64,000 bases of DNA from Musa acuminata AAA Group (Eukaryota; Streptophyta; Magnoliopsida; Zingiberales; Musaceae). Of the stretch, positions 44,663-54,874 are shown piece by piece. The stretch spans positions 23,965,001 to 24,029,000 of the forward strand of contig NC_088345.1 of NCBI RefSeq assembly GCF_036884655.1, given 5' to 3'. Within the stretch, counting starts at the first letter, position 1. Every line of letters begins with the position of its first letter. The notes beneath the pieces were generated by a model, which saw only the letters and a program-made list of their open reading frames with translations, did not search any database and had not been told where the DNA came from. The position numbers and the translations under genes were made by a program.

Positions 44663-46230
44663 TTTTTTTTTTTTTTGGTAAGTAAAAGTAAATTGATTAT
44701 GTGTAAAGTTTCTACAAATAGCTTTATCTATACAAGTCATAGACAAAGCCAAGTAACTATAGAGTGCGAATGCGATAGTTATGACTACACATGCTGTAGA
44801 CTATAACTACCTGTGGGTACATTATTTGGCATCATTCCCAAGATCTTTAGCTAATAGCAAAATTAAATTTGATAAAAATATCTTTTTCTCTTCGGGTGAA
44901 GTGCTCGGTTTTCAGATCATGCTCCATACAGGATCTTGAGTCTCTAATAATATCTTTCAAGAGTTGAGCATTGTTTGTGTGTTGACATTCAAAGATTCTA
45001 TTACATCTCTCCTTCCACATCCACCAAATAGCGCATCTGAAAGTAACCTTTGCCAGTTGTGTAAGAGGCCCTTTTCTTGAGAAACTTTGCATAAGGTTGC
45101 CTAGTTCTTGGTGCAAGTTTGGTTGCGGCAGTCTATTGAGTTCAAATCGCTGGAGAATCTCCTTCCATATCCATTTTGTATAATCACAAGCAAAATAGAG
45201 GTGGTCAATAGTTTCTTCTTGTTGCAAACAAAGGGAGCATCGGTTAACATGATAGATACCTCTTCTTTTCATATTGTCTATTGTAGGTAGTTTATTGAGA
45301 AGGGCCTGCCATATACATAAGGAGTGTCTTTGTGATCCCGGTCGATCCCATATCTAACTGCTTGGGACCCACTTGTTATTTCTTTGCCTAATTTGATTCC
45401 ATGCGGATGTGACACTAAATTTGCCATTGTCATGAGGCCAAATAAGTATATCTGAAGAGTTGTTCCTGATTGGAATAGCTAGCATTTCGGGAGAAATAGG
45501 ATTAGGGAGACACCAGGTATAGTTAGCAATAAACTCGGAAACCTTCCAATCTTTGGGAGCCCCAAGATCTTTTCGTATTTTGTCGCCATATAATTGAAAT
45601 ATACTCTTCCCATTCACCCAAGGATCGTACCACATATTAGTACTAGTTCCAGAAGAGATTGCATACGAAATGTGTTTGATTAGCCTATTCCTTGCCTTTA
45701 AAATTCCTTTCCAAGCTGCAGAGTGGTATGTTCTTGTTGAAATTTCCCAGATTGATTCCTTTAAAAGATACCTAGCAGAAACCCATTGTGACCATAAGGA
45801 ACATTTGTTTTGCAAAAGATCCCACAATTGTTGTACCAGGCATGCTTGATTCCAATCTCTAGTATTTCTCAAGTTTAGCCCCCCTTCATCTTTTGGTTTG
45901 CAAATGCTATCCCAATTTACCATATGCATTGCCTTATCATTTGTGCCATTCTAGAAGAAGTTCATTAATAACCGTTCAATATATTGGAGAAGTCTAGCAG
46001 GCAGAAGAAATGCATTACATCAATATATAGAGTAGGAGTGCAATACAGAACGGATGAGTTCGAGTCATCCTGCTTTTGATAGAAGGCTATTTTTCCAAGA
46101 AGAAATTCTATTCTTTATTTTTTGCAAGATAAGCTGACAGTGGGTTTTGTGAATGCCTGTGGATATGAGCGGGAGACCCAAATAAGGAACTGGCAAGCTT
46201 CCCTCACTAACCCCCAAAGTTTGTCTTTGA
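44663..46230 (-). mobile_element. LINE (L1-type), 5' truncated, minus strand
   Basis: A T-run at 44663-44676 is the poly(A) tail of a minus-strand element. Reading from right to left, 46065-46230 has GVSEGSLPVPYLGLPLI ... ILQKIKNRISSW, a hallmark of the C-terminal half of plant LINE reverse transcriptases. 45354-45929 continues it (MVNWDSICKPKDEGGLNLRN; TSAWNQIRQ). 44847-45272 is the zinc-binding C-terminus (CSLCLQQEETIDHLYFACDYTKWIW). Stops near 45350 and 45940 break it. Endonuclease and the reverse transcriptase core are absent, as in most 5' truncated copies. I could not find a convincing target duplication, and the right border is uncertain by about 20 bp. Confidence 0.85.
44847..45272 (-). 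pseudogene. LINE reverse-transcriptase zinc-binding domain
   Basis: 141 codons on the minus strand. It begins near RGIYHVNRCSLCLQQEETIDHL, with the C-x2-C...H-x3-C metal-binding pattern (CSLC...HLYFAC), followed by the tryptophan-rich stretch (TKWIWKEIL; AIWWMWKERCNRIFE) typical of the domain at the end of plant LINE ORF2. The frame stays open to the stop, but the upstream protein is broken, so it has no function on its own. Confidence 0.82.
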
Positions 46231-46949
46231 ACCTTTGCAATCACAAGTAAAAATCCGTCCATCAATGATCTTTACTTCGAATCTGTCATAGTCTTCAAAT
46301 GTGGTGGGCCAATCGGTCAACAGTCTCATTGTCCATAGAATTGTTAGTGCTACCAGTATCAATTAAAACTATAATAGGCTGATGCTCTAGAGTTCTGGCA
46401 ACTTCCATAGTTTGCGGGTTAGAGTAGTCAGCTAATATATGCATTGTATGTATAGTAGGTTCAACGTCTTCATTAGAATTTATACCTTCATGATCGGAGT
46501 CCAACTCTTCTGCTTTCGATTCCTCTCCAATTGGCTCAATCATCATATGTTGCCCTTGTTTACATTGGTGCTCCATACTCCACTTTTCATCATAGTACAA
46601 ACCCTTTGTTGAATTTTTCTTGAGTTCTTCTTGGGTTAGTCCTCGGATGTCAAGGCTTTGGTTGGGAATAGATATGGTGCGTTGCTTATTGATCATCTGG
46701 TGGTTGTCACTTCTGTTTCCATGATTTTCCCTATTGATTTTTTTCTCATGTAGATGTGTGAATGAGATCGTAGATATCATAGTGCGGGGTTGACGAGCCT
46801 TAACTTCACACCGGATCTCTGGAATAAGTCCTTCAATAAATGTATCCAGAAGTTGTCGTTCCGACCAATCTCTAGCTTGATTTGACAATCTTTCAAACCT
46901 ACTCTGATATTCCAACACTATAGAAGTCTAACAAATTTTGGCGAGCTGT
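46231..46949 (-). pseudogene. gag-pol: G3 gag C-terminal part and protease, minus strand
   Basis: Open from 46918 down to 46295 (207 codons). It starts in the Gag domain (YQSRFERLSNQARDWSERQ ... FIEGLIPEIRCEVKARQP), passes a knuckle-like segment that has lost cysteines (YYDEKWSMEHQC), a glutamate-rich linker and the protease motif IVLIDTGSTNN near 46352. A one-base shift lies at 46293. The frame DRFEVKIIDGR continues to the LINE. Similarity to G2 Gag is clear but partial, so it is a sister family. The upstream part lies at 52329-52549, beyond G2c. Confidence 0.82.
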
Positions 46950-46954
46950 CCATC
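46950..46954. other. Target-site duplication CCATC, left copy, of G2c
   Basis: CCATC, repeated at 52329-52333 after the G2c end. Removing G2c restores a continuous G3 gag reading direction. Confidence 0.88.
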
Positions 46955-47436
46955 TGTTAGGACTCTAGCTAGGAGAGTCCTAATTGAGAGGGACATTCAT
47001 GTAAAACTGTTAGGACTTTAGCTAGGAGAGTCCTAATTGAGAGGGACATTCTGCTAGGACTCTAGCTAGGAGAGTCCTAATTGAGGGGGACATTCTGTTA
47101 TGACTCTAGTTAGGAGAGTCCTAATTGAGAGGGACATTCATGTAGGAGGTTTTTTCTTAGAGAAGAATTAGGAGTTGTAAGGGAATAGGAGTCTTTAGTA
47201 GGAGTCCTATTAGGAGTTGATTAGAAGTAAGAGTCTTAAGTAGGAGTCCTATTAGGAGTTAGGGTTTAGAAGCCCTATAAATAGCCATGTATTCCTCCTC
47301 TTTTCACAAGCAATAGATGAATCTTTTTTGCAGCCTTTGAGCAGCAACTTGGAGGGAGGAACCCCTATAGAGTTCCAAGGAGGCCGATCCCCTAAAGAGA
47401 TCAACCCCAAGTTTAGAATCTGCAAGGGTTTTAACA
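46955..47436 (+). mobile_element. G2c 5' LTR, 482 bp, with four terminal hairpin units
   Basis: The first 185 bp consist of four units of 44-53 bp starting at 46955, 47008, 47052 and 47096. Each begins TGTTAGGACT or a variant and contains an inverted repeat with arms AGGACTCT and AGAGTCCT and a 7-base loop. A TATA box TATAAATAG is at 47276-47284. The end reads gggttttaaca. The cctacctaagccgacccc part of the G2a and G2b LTRs is missing. Confidence 0.9.
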
Positions 47437-47438
47437 CC

Positions 47439-47450
47439 TGGTATCAGAGC
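47439..47450 (+). promoter_or_regulatory. G2c primer binding site
   Basis: A perfect TGGTATCAGAGC two bases after the 5' LTR. Confidence 0.88.
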
Positions 47451-48685
47451 AGCGTTCTTGGAATCTCGCTGCCCTTCCATAGCCATCCATCAACCCTCTA
47501 CAACCATCCAAAGCAATTCCCACAATTGCTTAAAAGATCGTCACCGAATTCCGTCATCATCTCCACCACCGTGGATCATCCTTTGATCTCCCCGTGAATT
47601 GCAACAGGTTCTGGTTTCCTACCTTACTGCTACTGCAATTTAGTTATCCTTATTCGAAAATCAAAAAAAAAAAAAAAATTCGTTCCTATATTGCTGCATA
47701 GACTTTTCGTCACAAAGTTTTCATCTCTACGACGAAAGATACATTGCAGAATTCCAGTCGCATAGCACCATCGGTTTGATCTTGCTACTATGCTTTTTCC
47801 ATCTAAATTTCTACGAAATTTTTATGACATCTTTGACACTTCCTAACAGTGGATTTCCCTCTGGTTTCATCAAAAAATTCTCAATATAAACTACTGATCT
47901 TTTATGTCCAATCTGCTGCACTTGAATTGCAGAATTCAAGCTTCATAGCACCATATGTTTGATCTTGCTACTATGATTTTTCTATCCAAATTTCTACGAA
48001 ATTTTTATGACATCTTTGACACTTCCTAACAGTGGATTTCCCTTTGGTTTCATCGAAAAATTCTCAATATAAACTATTGATCTTTTATCTATGCTACAGA
48101 AAATTTTAGCTGCATATCGTTGCCTTAACCCATCTATTTGCAATCTTTTTTGAATGAAATTTCTTATACACTTCATAGATCATCTTGGCTTCCATCTAAG
48201 ATTGATCTATTAAGAAATTCATCTCTAAAAATGATTTTATGTTGCTGCAAATTTTCATCGTAACCCGCTGAAATTTTTCGACGATAATTCTGCAATTGCA
48301 ACTTGCACCAATTTCCGTGCTATTATACTGCCAAAATTTTCTTAATTAAATTAGATATCCTTGCTGTCATATAAACTGTGATTTTTCTATCAATTTCCTC
48401 CTCAATTCTCTTAAGTTTTTGGTGGAAATTACGTCGAGAAACCGTTGTTTCTTCAACGACAATTCTACTCTTACAAGACAACACATACTTGCTGCAAATT
48501 CTACGGATTTCTGTCAAACCTTTGCTACCATCTACCACAGATCCAAAACTTTCATCCACAACCCTAAAACTCTACCAAACCACACCCTCAAACTGTACCC
48601 AAAACAGCCACAAAACAAGCCTAAACCGCAGCCTACATCCACCAATCCACCAACACTTTCAACCATCACTTCTCTCAACCTATAC
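47451..48685 (+). other. G2c leader with a 183-bp tandem duplication
   Basis: An untranslated leader of about 1.2 kb with no gene. The segment beginning gcagaattc at 47746 repeats at 47929 (period 183 bp; both include tttctacgaaatttttatga and cacttcctaacagtggattt). An A-run is at 47664-47678. The frames 48378-48695 and similar are not supported as coding. Confidence 0.7.
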
Positions 48686-51600
48686 ATGCCTTTAACCCAA
48701 CAACAAAAGAGAGATTTGGGGGCATATACTATGGCATCTAAGGAGGCAATCAATGCTAAATTCGAAGCCTTGGAGGTGTGAATGGAGGATAAGATTCGAA
48801 TGCTCTTTACCGAACTCAGATTGGGCCGACCACTAAGCTCGAAGAAATCAAATCAAGGAGAGAGCTTTGCCCAATCACACCAAGCCCGAATAGATGACTT
48901 CCAAGGGAGGGGAGGCTATATGACTGACCCTAACTATCCATGCATGAGAGTGAACTTCCCTAGATGGGAAGAAGGAGACCCGATTGGTTGGATCTCGCGC
49001 GCGGAGCGATATTTTCAGTACCACAAAACCGCGGATGCATCTATGGTGAAAATTACAGCTATACATCTTGAAGGGGATGCTATATAGTGGTTTGACTGGT
49101 TTGAACATACTTATGGAGTCCTTTCATGGTGACAATTCAAAGAAGGATTGCTGATCCGCTTCAGACCAACCGATTACGAGAATATTGACGAACAACTAGC
49201 AAAGATCCGACAAACCTCTACCATTCAGGAGTACCAAACCAGGTTTGAAAGGTTATCTAATCAAACTCATGATTGGTCTCAAAAACAGCTATTGAGAACC
49301 TTTATTAAGGGCTTGAAGCCGGAGATCCGAGGAGAAGTTAAAGTGCGACAACCGTATACGCTTATGGCAGCCATCTCTTTCGCACGACATCAAGAGGAGG
49401 AATTGAACCATGAAGCTCGGAGGACTAGGGTCGCTCCTCAACCAGTAATATTGAAGTCCTTAGCCCCCCCTACTATCGACCAAGTCCCTACACCAAAGAG
49501 GTTAACAAGAGAAGAGCTTCGGGAGCGATATGCGAAGGGGTTATGTTGGCATTGTGACGAGCCGTGGAGCCGTGAGCATCGCTGTAGTAAAGGGAGACTT
49601 CTTATGATTGAACCAATAGAAGAAGAGGTCATTGAACATCCAGAAGAGAGCCTTGAACATGAAGAAGAAGATGCAGAAGAAGAGCCACAACCGATTGAAG
49701 TTACGGTACATGCACTAGCCGACTACTCAAACCCGGAAACGATGAAAGTTGGAGGCCTTCTCAAACAACAACCGATCACTGTTCTCATCGACACGGGCAG
49801 TTCTAATAACTTTATAAATAGTAAGGTTACTATCCAGATGGCCTTACCTATTGAGAATTACAGCAGGTTTGACGTTAAGGTCGTCGACGGACGGATTTTG
49901 AATTGTGATCATAGGTGCCCGCAGGAGAAACTATTGCTACAGGACCAAGAGATAATTGTAGATTTCTTCCTTCTCCCTCTTGATGATCATGAGGCCATAC
50001 TCAGAATTAAATGGTTGATGACATTAGGTGATATTTCTTGGAATTTTATGAAACTAATTATGAAATTTTACAGTAAGGAGAAACAGGTGACATTGCACGG
50101 GAAACGTGGGGGCGACATAACAACGGTTTGCACACAACAAATGGAGAATGTTTTGCATAAAGCATGCAGCGGCTTTTTAGTACAACTTGAGCAGCAAACT
50201 AAGGGAGAGCCAACAGAATTTGAAGATCCAAATCTACTTCCTTTGCTTACTGAATTTTTAAATATATTTGACGAACCGCGCAACCTACCTCTTACCTATC
50301 GGCATGATCATTGTATAATGATTCTTCTAGGAAAATCTTCAGCAAATGCTCAGCCATATCAGTATCCACATCTCCAGAAGGATGAAATAGAAAGGATTAT
50401 AAAAGAGATGCTCGAAACAGGAGTTATTCGGCCAAGTTGCAACCTCTACTCTTCCCCGGTGCTACTTGTACGCAAGAAGGACGGAACAAGGCGAATATGT
50501 GTTGATTACCGAGCTCTCAATGGCATAATCATCAAGGACAAATACTTTATTCCAATAGTAGATGAATTGCTAGATGAAAGGGAGCACAAATCTTTACAAA
50601 GCTGGACCTTTGATCCGGGTATTATCAAATACGAGCATGCGAAGAAGACATACGGAAAACCACATTTTGAACACACAACAACCATGACTTTTTGCTTTCT
50701 TCAACAAAAGGTGAAATATCTTGGGCATAGCATATCAGAGGAAGGTGTGGCAGTGGACCCCTTCAAAATTGGAGCAATGCAAAACTGGCCGACCTCGAGA
50801 AACATAAAATTGCTAAATGGCTTTCTAGGTTTAACAGGCTACTACCGCAAGTTCCTGAAAAACTATGGAAAGATCAGTGCACCACTTACTTCCTTACTAG
50901 AAAAAGATGTCTTCCAATGGTTGGATAGAGCCTCCGCTGCCTTCGACAAACTTAAGGCAACCATGACGACGACGTCGGTGCTAACACTACCAGATTTCAA
51001 CCGACCCTTCATTATTGAGGCCGACACATCTGGAGTTAGAATTGGAGCCATTCTCATGCAAGATGGTCTACAACTCACATACACCAGCAAGGCATTATCT
51101 CCCTCCGATCAAAATATGTCAACATATGATAAGGAGATGCTCGCCATTGTGCGCGCAGCAACGAGGTGGAGATTGTACTTGATCAGACGATACTTTCAAA
51201 TCAAGACCGACCATAAAAGCCTAAAATATCTCTTGGAGCAGAAGATATCTTCCCCCGAGCAGCAAAAATAGGTAACAAAACTTCTTGGATTTGATTTTGA
51301 AATAACTTACAAAAAGGGGAAAGAGAATGTTCTTGCAGATGCGCTTTCGCAGCTACCCGAGCAAGTTGAAGTTTCGACCGTTTCACTTCCGACCAGCGAC
51401 TTCCTTGAGGATATTAAGATGGAATGGCAGGAAGATTCAGATACTAGTAAGATTATAAAAAAATTGGAGGAAGCACCAAGCTCCGTAGCACATTACAATT
51501 GAGACTCAAAAGAATTACACTATAAGAGTACTAAATTGAAAAGGAGTATGGCATATCACTCACAAATCGACGGCCAGACAGAAGTTGTAAATAGGTGCTT

Positions 51601-51840
51601 GGAGATAGCCCAAAGCCACCCACCAAATATGACTACCCAAGAAGGACTTCAGAGTCAGTCAAGTGCTATTATTGATCGACAGATTATGACTTGACGACGA
51701 CGATCCACTACTGAATTGCTAATACAGTGGGCAAACCTACTAACAGAAGATGCCACTTTGGAGAACTATGATGACTTGAAGATCAAATTCCCAAAATTCA
51801 TGAATCGTCAGCCTCGAGGACAAGGCTGATTTGAAGAGGG
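48686..51840 (+). pseudogene. gag-pol: G2c gag-protease-reverse transcriptase-RNase H, internally deleted
   Basis: ATG 48686. Early stops at 48779-48781, 49085-49087 and 49130-49132 break the Gag domain. From 49148 a frame of 707 codons stays open. Its parts are: Gag C-part (residues 1-90), a knuckle-like C133-x2-C136-x7-H144-x-C146, a glutamate-rich linker, protease (VLIDTGSSNNFI, D215, nt 49790), reverse transcriptase N-part (VRKKDGTRRICVDYRALN, nt 50470-50525), and a shifted and deleted middle (nt 50570-50700). The connection (GFLGLTGYYRKFL) and RNase H (EADTSGVRIGAILMQ; TDHKSLKYLLEQ) follow. After the stop at 51269-51271 the frame goes on to VLADALSQLPEQVEV and a small integrase remnant (YHSQIDGQTEVVNRCLE). 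The catalytic aspartate box of reverse transcriptase and most of the integrase are deleted. Confidence 0.88.
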
Positions 51841-51846
51841 CGGGTT

Positions 51847-52328
51847 TGTTAGGACTCTAGCTAGGAGAGTCCTAATTAAGAGGGACATTCATGTAAAATT
51901 GTTAGGACTTTAGCTAGGAGAGTCCTAATTGAGAGGGACATTCTGTTAGGACTCTAGCTAGGAGAGTCCTAATTGAGAGGTACATTCTGTTATGACTCTA
52001 GTTAGGAGAGTCATAATTGAGAGGGACATTCATGTAGGAGGTTTTTTCTTAGAGAAGAATTAGGAGTTGTAAGGGAATAGGAGTCTTTAGTAGGAGTCCT
52101 ATTAGGAGTTGATTAGAAGTAAGAGTCTTAAGTAGGAGTCCTATTAGGAGTTAGGGTTTAGAAGCCCTATAAATAGCCATGTATTCCTCCTCTTTTCACA
52201 AGCAATAGATGAATCTTTTTTGCAGCATTTGAGCAGCAACTTGGAGGGAGGAACCCCTATAGAGTTCCAAGGAGGCCGATCCCCTAAAGAGATCAACCCC
52301 AAGTTTAGAATCTGCAAGGGTTCTAACA
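51847..52328 (+). mobile_element. G2c 3' LTR, 482 bp
   Basis: Same length and four-unit structure as the 5' LTR (units start at 51847, 51900, 51944, 51988). It is preceded by the purine-rich gatttgaagagggcgggt and followed by CCATC. Confidence 0.9.
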
Positions 52329-52549
52329 CCATCCAACTTCATGTATGAGTAAATTGTGTCACAATCTTGGGGCCCTTTTCTTGTATTTTCAGATCTATGC
52401 AACGTAGAACTTGAGCCCCCATTTTGTTGAAATTTGTTGAGGCTCTCCAATAGGCTCTTTTTGAAATCATTAAGTGTTTCTTGTAGTCGATTCTCAATTC
52501 TGATTTCCAATGCTTCCATTTGTGCTTTCACTGAGTTATCGGTGGCCAT
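52329..52549 (-). pseudogene. gag: G3 gag N-terminus, minus strand
   Basis: Read on the minus strand, the ATG is at 52547-52549 and the protein starts MATDNSVKAQMEALEIRIEN, a helical N-terminus common in plant gypsy Gags. It runs about 70 codons before G2c. The join to the downstream part at 46949 lacks the FPRWEEGDP-type segment, so a deletion inside gag came before the G2c insertion. Confidence 0.78.
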
Positions 52550-52669
52550 TTTGTAAGACTATAAATCTGTAATCTCAACTCCTGTTTCTGGTGTCAAGAC
52601 TAGGGCATAAATCACTTCCCTACTCGGTGCTGTTGTTATGATGCAATCGGTGGTAGCACTATTGGAACG
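52550..52669 (-). other. G3 leader fragment, minus strand
   Basis: About 120 bp upstream of the G3 gag start. No gene and no primer site is seen. The S5 insertion cuts it. The continuation would be 62272-62286. Confidence 0.55.
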
Positions 52670-52674
52670 AAGGG
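52670..52674. other. Target-site duplication AAGGG, left copy, of S5
   Basis: AAGGG immediately before the S5 LTR, repeated at 62267-62271. Confidence 0.9.
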
Positions 52675-54823
52675 TGTTGAATCTCGGATTTTGATGATGA
52701 AGTCAATTGTCATTTGTTGTCTAATTTATGTGTTGAGATAAGTGTGCAGGATTAACTACGATAAAAGTTAGACAAGCAGTAGGAGTTGCGCCGGAGTCAA
52801 GTTCATGATCACGTTGGGAGTTCGAGAGTTCGACGGAAGTTCGGACGGTCGTCGGAGGTTCTGCGAGAACAGATCCGAGAAGTCCAGAAGCTTGCCAAGC
52901 GAAGCTCGTCGGAACTCACCAAGTGGATCATCGCAAAGTCCAGGAGTTTGCCGGAAGTCCGCAGAAGAATCACTGAGGGAACATCGGTTGATCGACGGAA
53001 GTTCGCCGGAAACTCGCCGGAAGAAGCGATTGACGCATCGGAGCAAAGTTGCAGAAATTGTCTTGGATTTAATCGTAGTTAGCACGTTGATTAAGTTGGA
53101 AAATGGGAGATGATCCCATTAGCTTAATCTTGGGGCAATTGGGCCCTTGAAAAGAATGAAATTGGGGCCGAATGGAGCTAACCATTCGGACTCTGATTGC
53201 ACCAGGAGGTGCAACCGCCTAGGCCAGGAGGTGGCACCGCCTGGGCTAAGCCTCCCAGCGAAACTGGGCGGTGCAACCTCCCCAGCCAGGAGGTGGCACC
53301 GCCTGAGCTCAGTCTTCGAGCAAGACTGGGCGGTGCAACCTCCCTGACAGAGAGGTGGCACCGCCTAAGCTCAGTCTTCGAGCAAGACTGGGCGGTGCAA
53401 CCTCCCTGACAGAGAGGTGGCACCGCCTGAGCTCAGTCTTCGAGCAAGACTGGGCGGTGCAACCTCCCTGACAGAGAGGTGGCACCGCCTGAGCTCGGTC
53501 TTCGAGCTCTGCCAGGCGGTGCAACCTCTCCAGTCAAGAGGTGCAACCGCCTGATCCCGAAATTCCGGGATTTGATCGTTTTGAGCTCCAAATTTGAATT
53601 GGGTTGGGGCCTATAAATACCCCACCCATTCAGCACTGAAGTGATAGAGATCCACACCGAATTCTTGATCTTTTCAGTGATTCTAAGAGCTCAAACTTTT
53701 GTAAAGTCCAAAAGTTCTCTTCTCTTCTGTTCTTCAAGTCTTGAGTTGTAAAGAGAGGAGAGAAAGGATCTATAAGGGTTGTCTCCTGAGCCCGTCAAAA
53801 GGAGAGAAACTGTAAAATGGCAGTTGGCCTTCGCCCATTGAAGGAAGGCACCTAGTTGACGTCGATAACCTCGCCGGTAGAGGAAGCCAAAAGTGGAGTA
53901 GGTCAAGACTGACCGAACCACTCTAAATCTCTGGTTTGCGTTTATTTTGAGCACTTTATCATTACTGCAAACCTCCTACATAGCTACTGCTCTCTGCGCT
54001 TTTACGAACAAGTTTCTAAGCTCTAATCTTTCTGAATCTGGATTCAGACGTCAATACGTGTTTTCGTACGATCCTTACTTTGCAGCTTACATTTACATCT
54101 TGAATCTGTTTATAACTGCGAACTGTCTTCTGCGCTTTTACGAACGAGTTTCCTCACCGTCTACATTTACATTTTGATTCTATTTATAACTGCAAACTGT
54201 CTTCTGCAACATTACGAACGAGTTTCAACATTTATTCGTAAAACTGCATTTAGACGTAAATCTGCTTTCCTCGCACAATCATCAGATTTCAGCTTACGTT
54301 TACGTCTTAATTTCAAATGCATACTGCCTTCTGCGAGTATACAAACGAGTTTCAAAGTTCAGACGTAAATCTGCGTTTAGACGTAAATCTTCGTTTAGAC
54401 GTAAATCTGCGTTTAGACGTAAATCTGCTTTTTGCAGATTACTTTTTGAATAGCAGCACATTGTCTTTATACTTCTGCTTAAACTGCGCTTAGACGTAAA
54501 CTGTGTTTAGACGCAAACTGCGCTTAGACGCAATCTGCGCTTAGACGCAAACTGCGCTTAGACGCAAACTGCGCATAGACGCAATCTGCGCTTAGACGCA
54601 AACTGCGCTTAGACGCAATCTGAATTTAGACGCAATCTGCATTTAGACGCAAACTGCGTTTAGACGCTAACTGTGTTTAAACGTAAACTGCACTTAATAA
54701 TAAGTAAACTAGGATTGGCTTTTGCATAGTGTTTATCGAACGAACGCAGCTTTCGTTTTTAATCGCTGAAAGATTTCCGCTGCACTAATTCACCCCCCCC
54801 TCTTAGTGCTCTCGATCCTAACA
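52675..54823 (+). mobile_element. S5 5' LTR, 2149 bp
   Basis: TGTTGAATCTCGG...CTAACA, short-leader type. A palindromic GC array occupies 53200-53560, with about three near-identical blocks of 70 bp (gagctcagtcttcgagcaag then actgggcggtgcaacctccc). The TATA box is at 53612-53620. Irregular 17-20 bp units (cgcttagacgcaaactg) lie at 54355-54700. It is about 100 bp longer than the 3' LTR, chiefly through array units. Confidence 0.9.
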
Positions 54824-54825
54824 AT

Positions 54826-54837
54826 TGGTATCAGAGC
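54826..54837 (+). promoter_or_regulatory. S5 primer binding site
   Basis: A perfect TGGTATCAGAGC two bases after the 5' LTR end. Confidence 0.9.
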
Positions 54838-54874
54838 AGGGTTAACTCTCTAACGGACTAAAACCCAAAGAGAA

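Larger units (their letters stand above)
46955..52328 (+). mobile_element. G2c: complete but non-autonomous gypsy element, 5374 bp
   Basis: Two LTRs of 482 bp each (46955-47436 and 51847-52328), primer site, leader, gag, protease, partial reverse transcriptase, RNase H, purine tract, and a five-base duplication. By eye the LTRs differ at about eight positions. The reverse transcriptase lacks its catalytic core and integrase is almost absent, so it needs another element's enzymes. Confidence 0.9.

Noticed and set aside
47252..47597. Frames across the G2c LTR and leader (also 52144-52332)
   Set aside because: They lie in the LTR and untranslated leader, and the same peptide appears on the minus strand in every G2 LTR.
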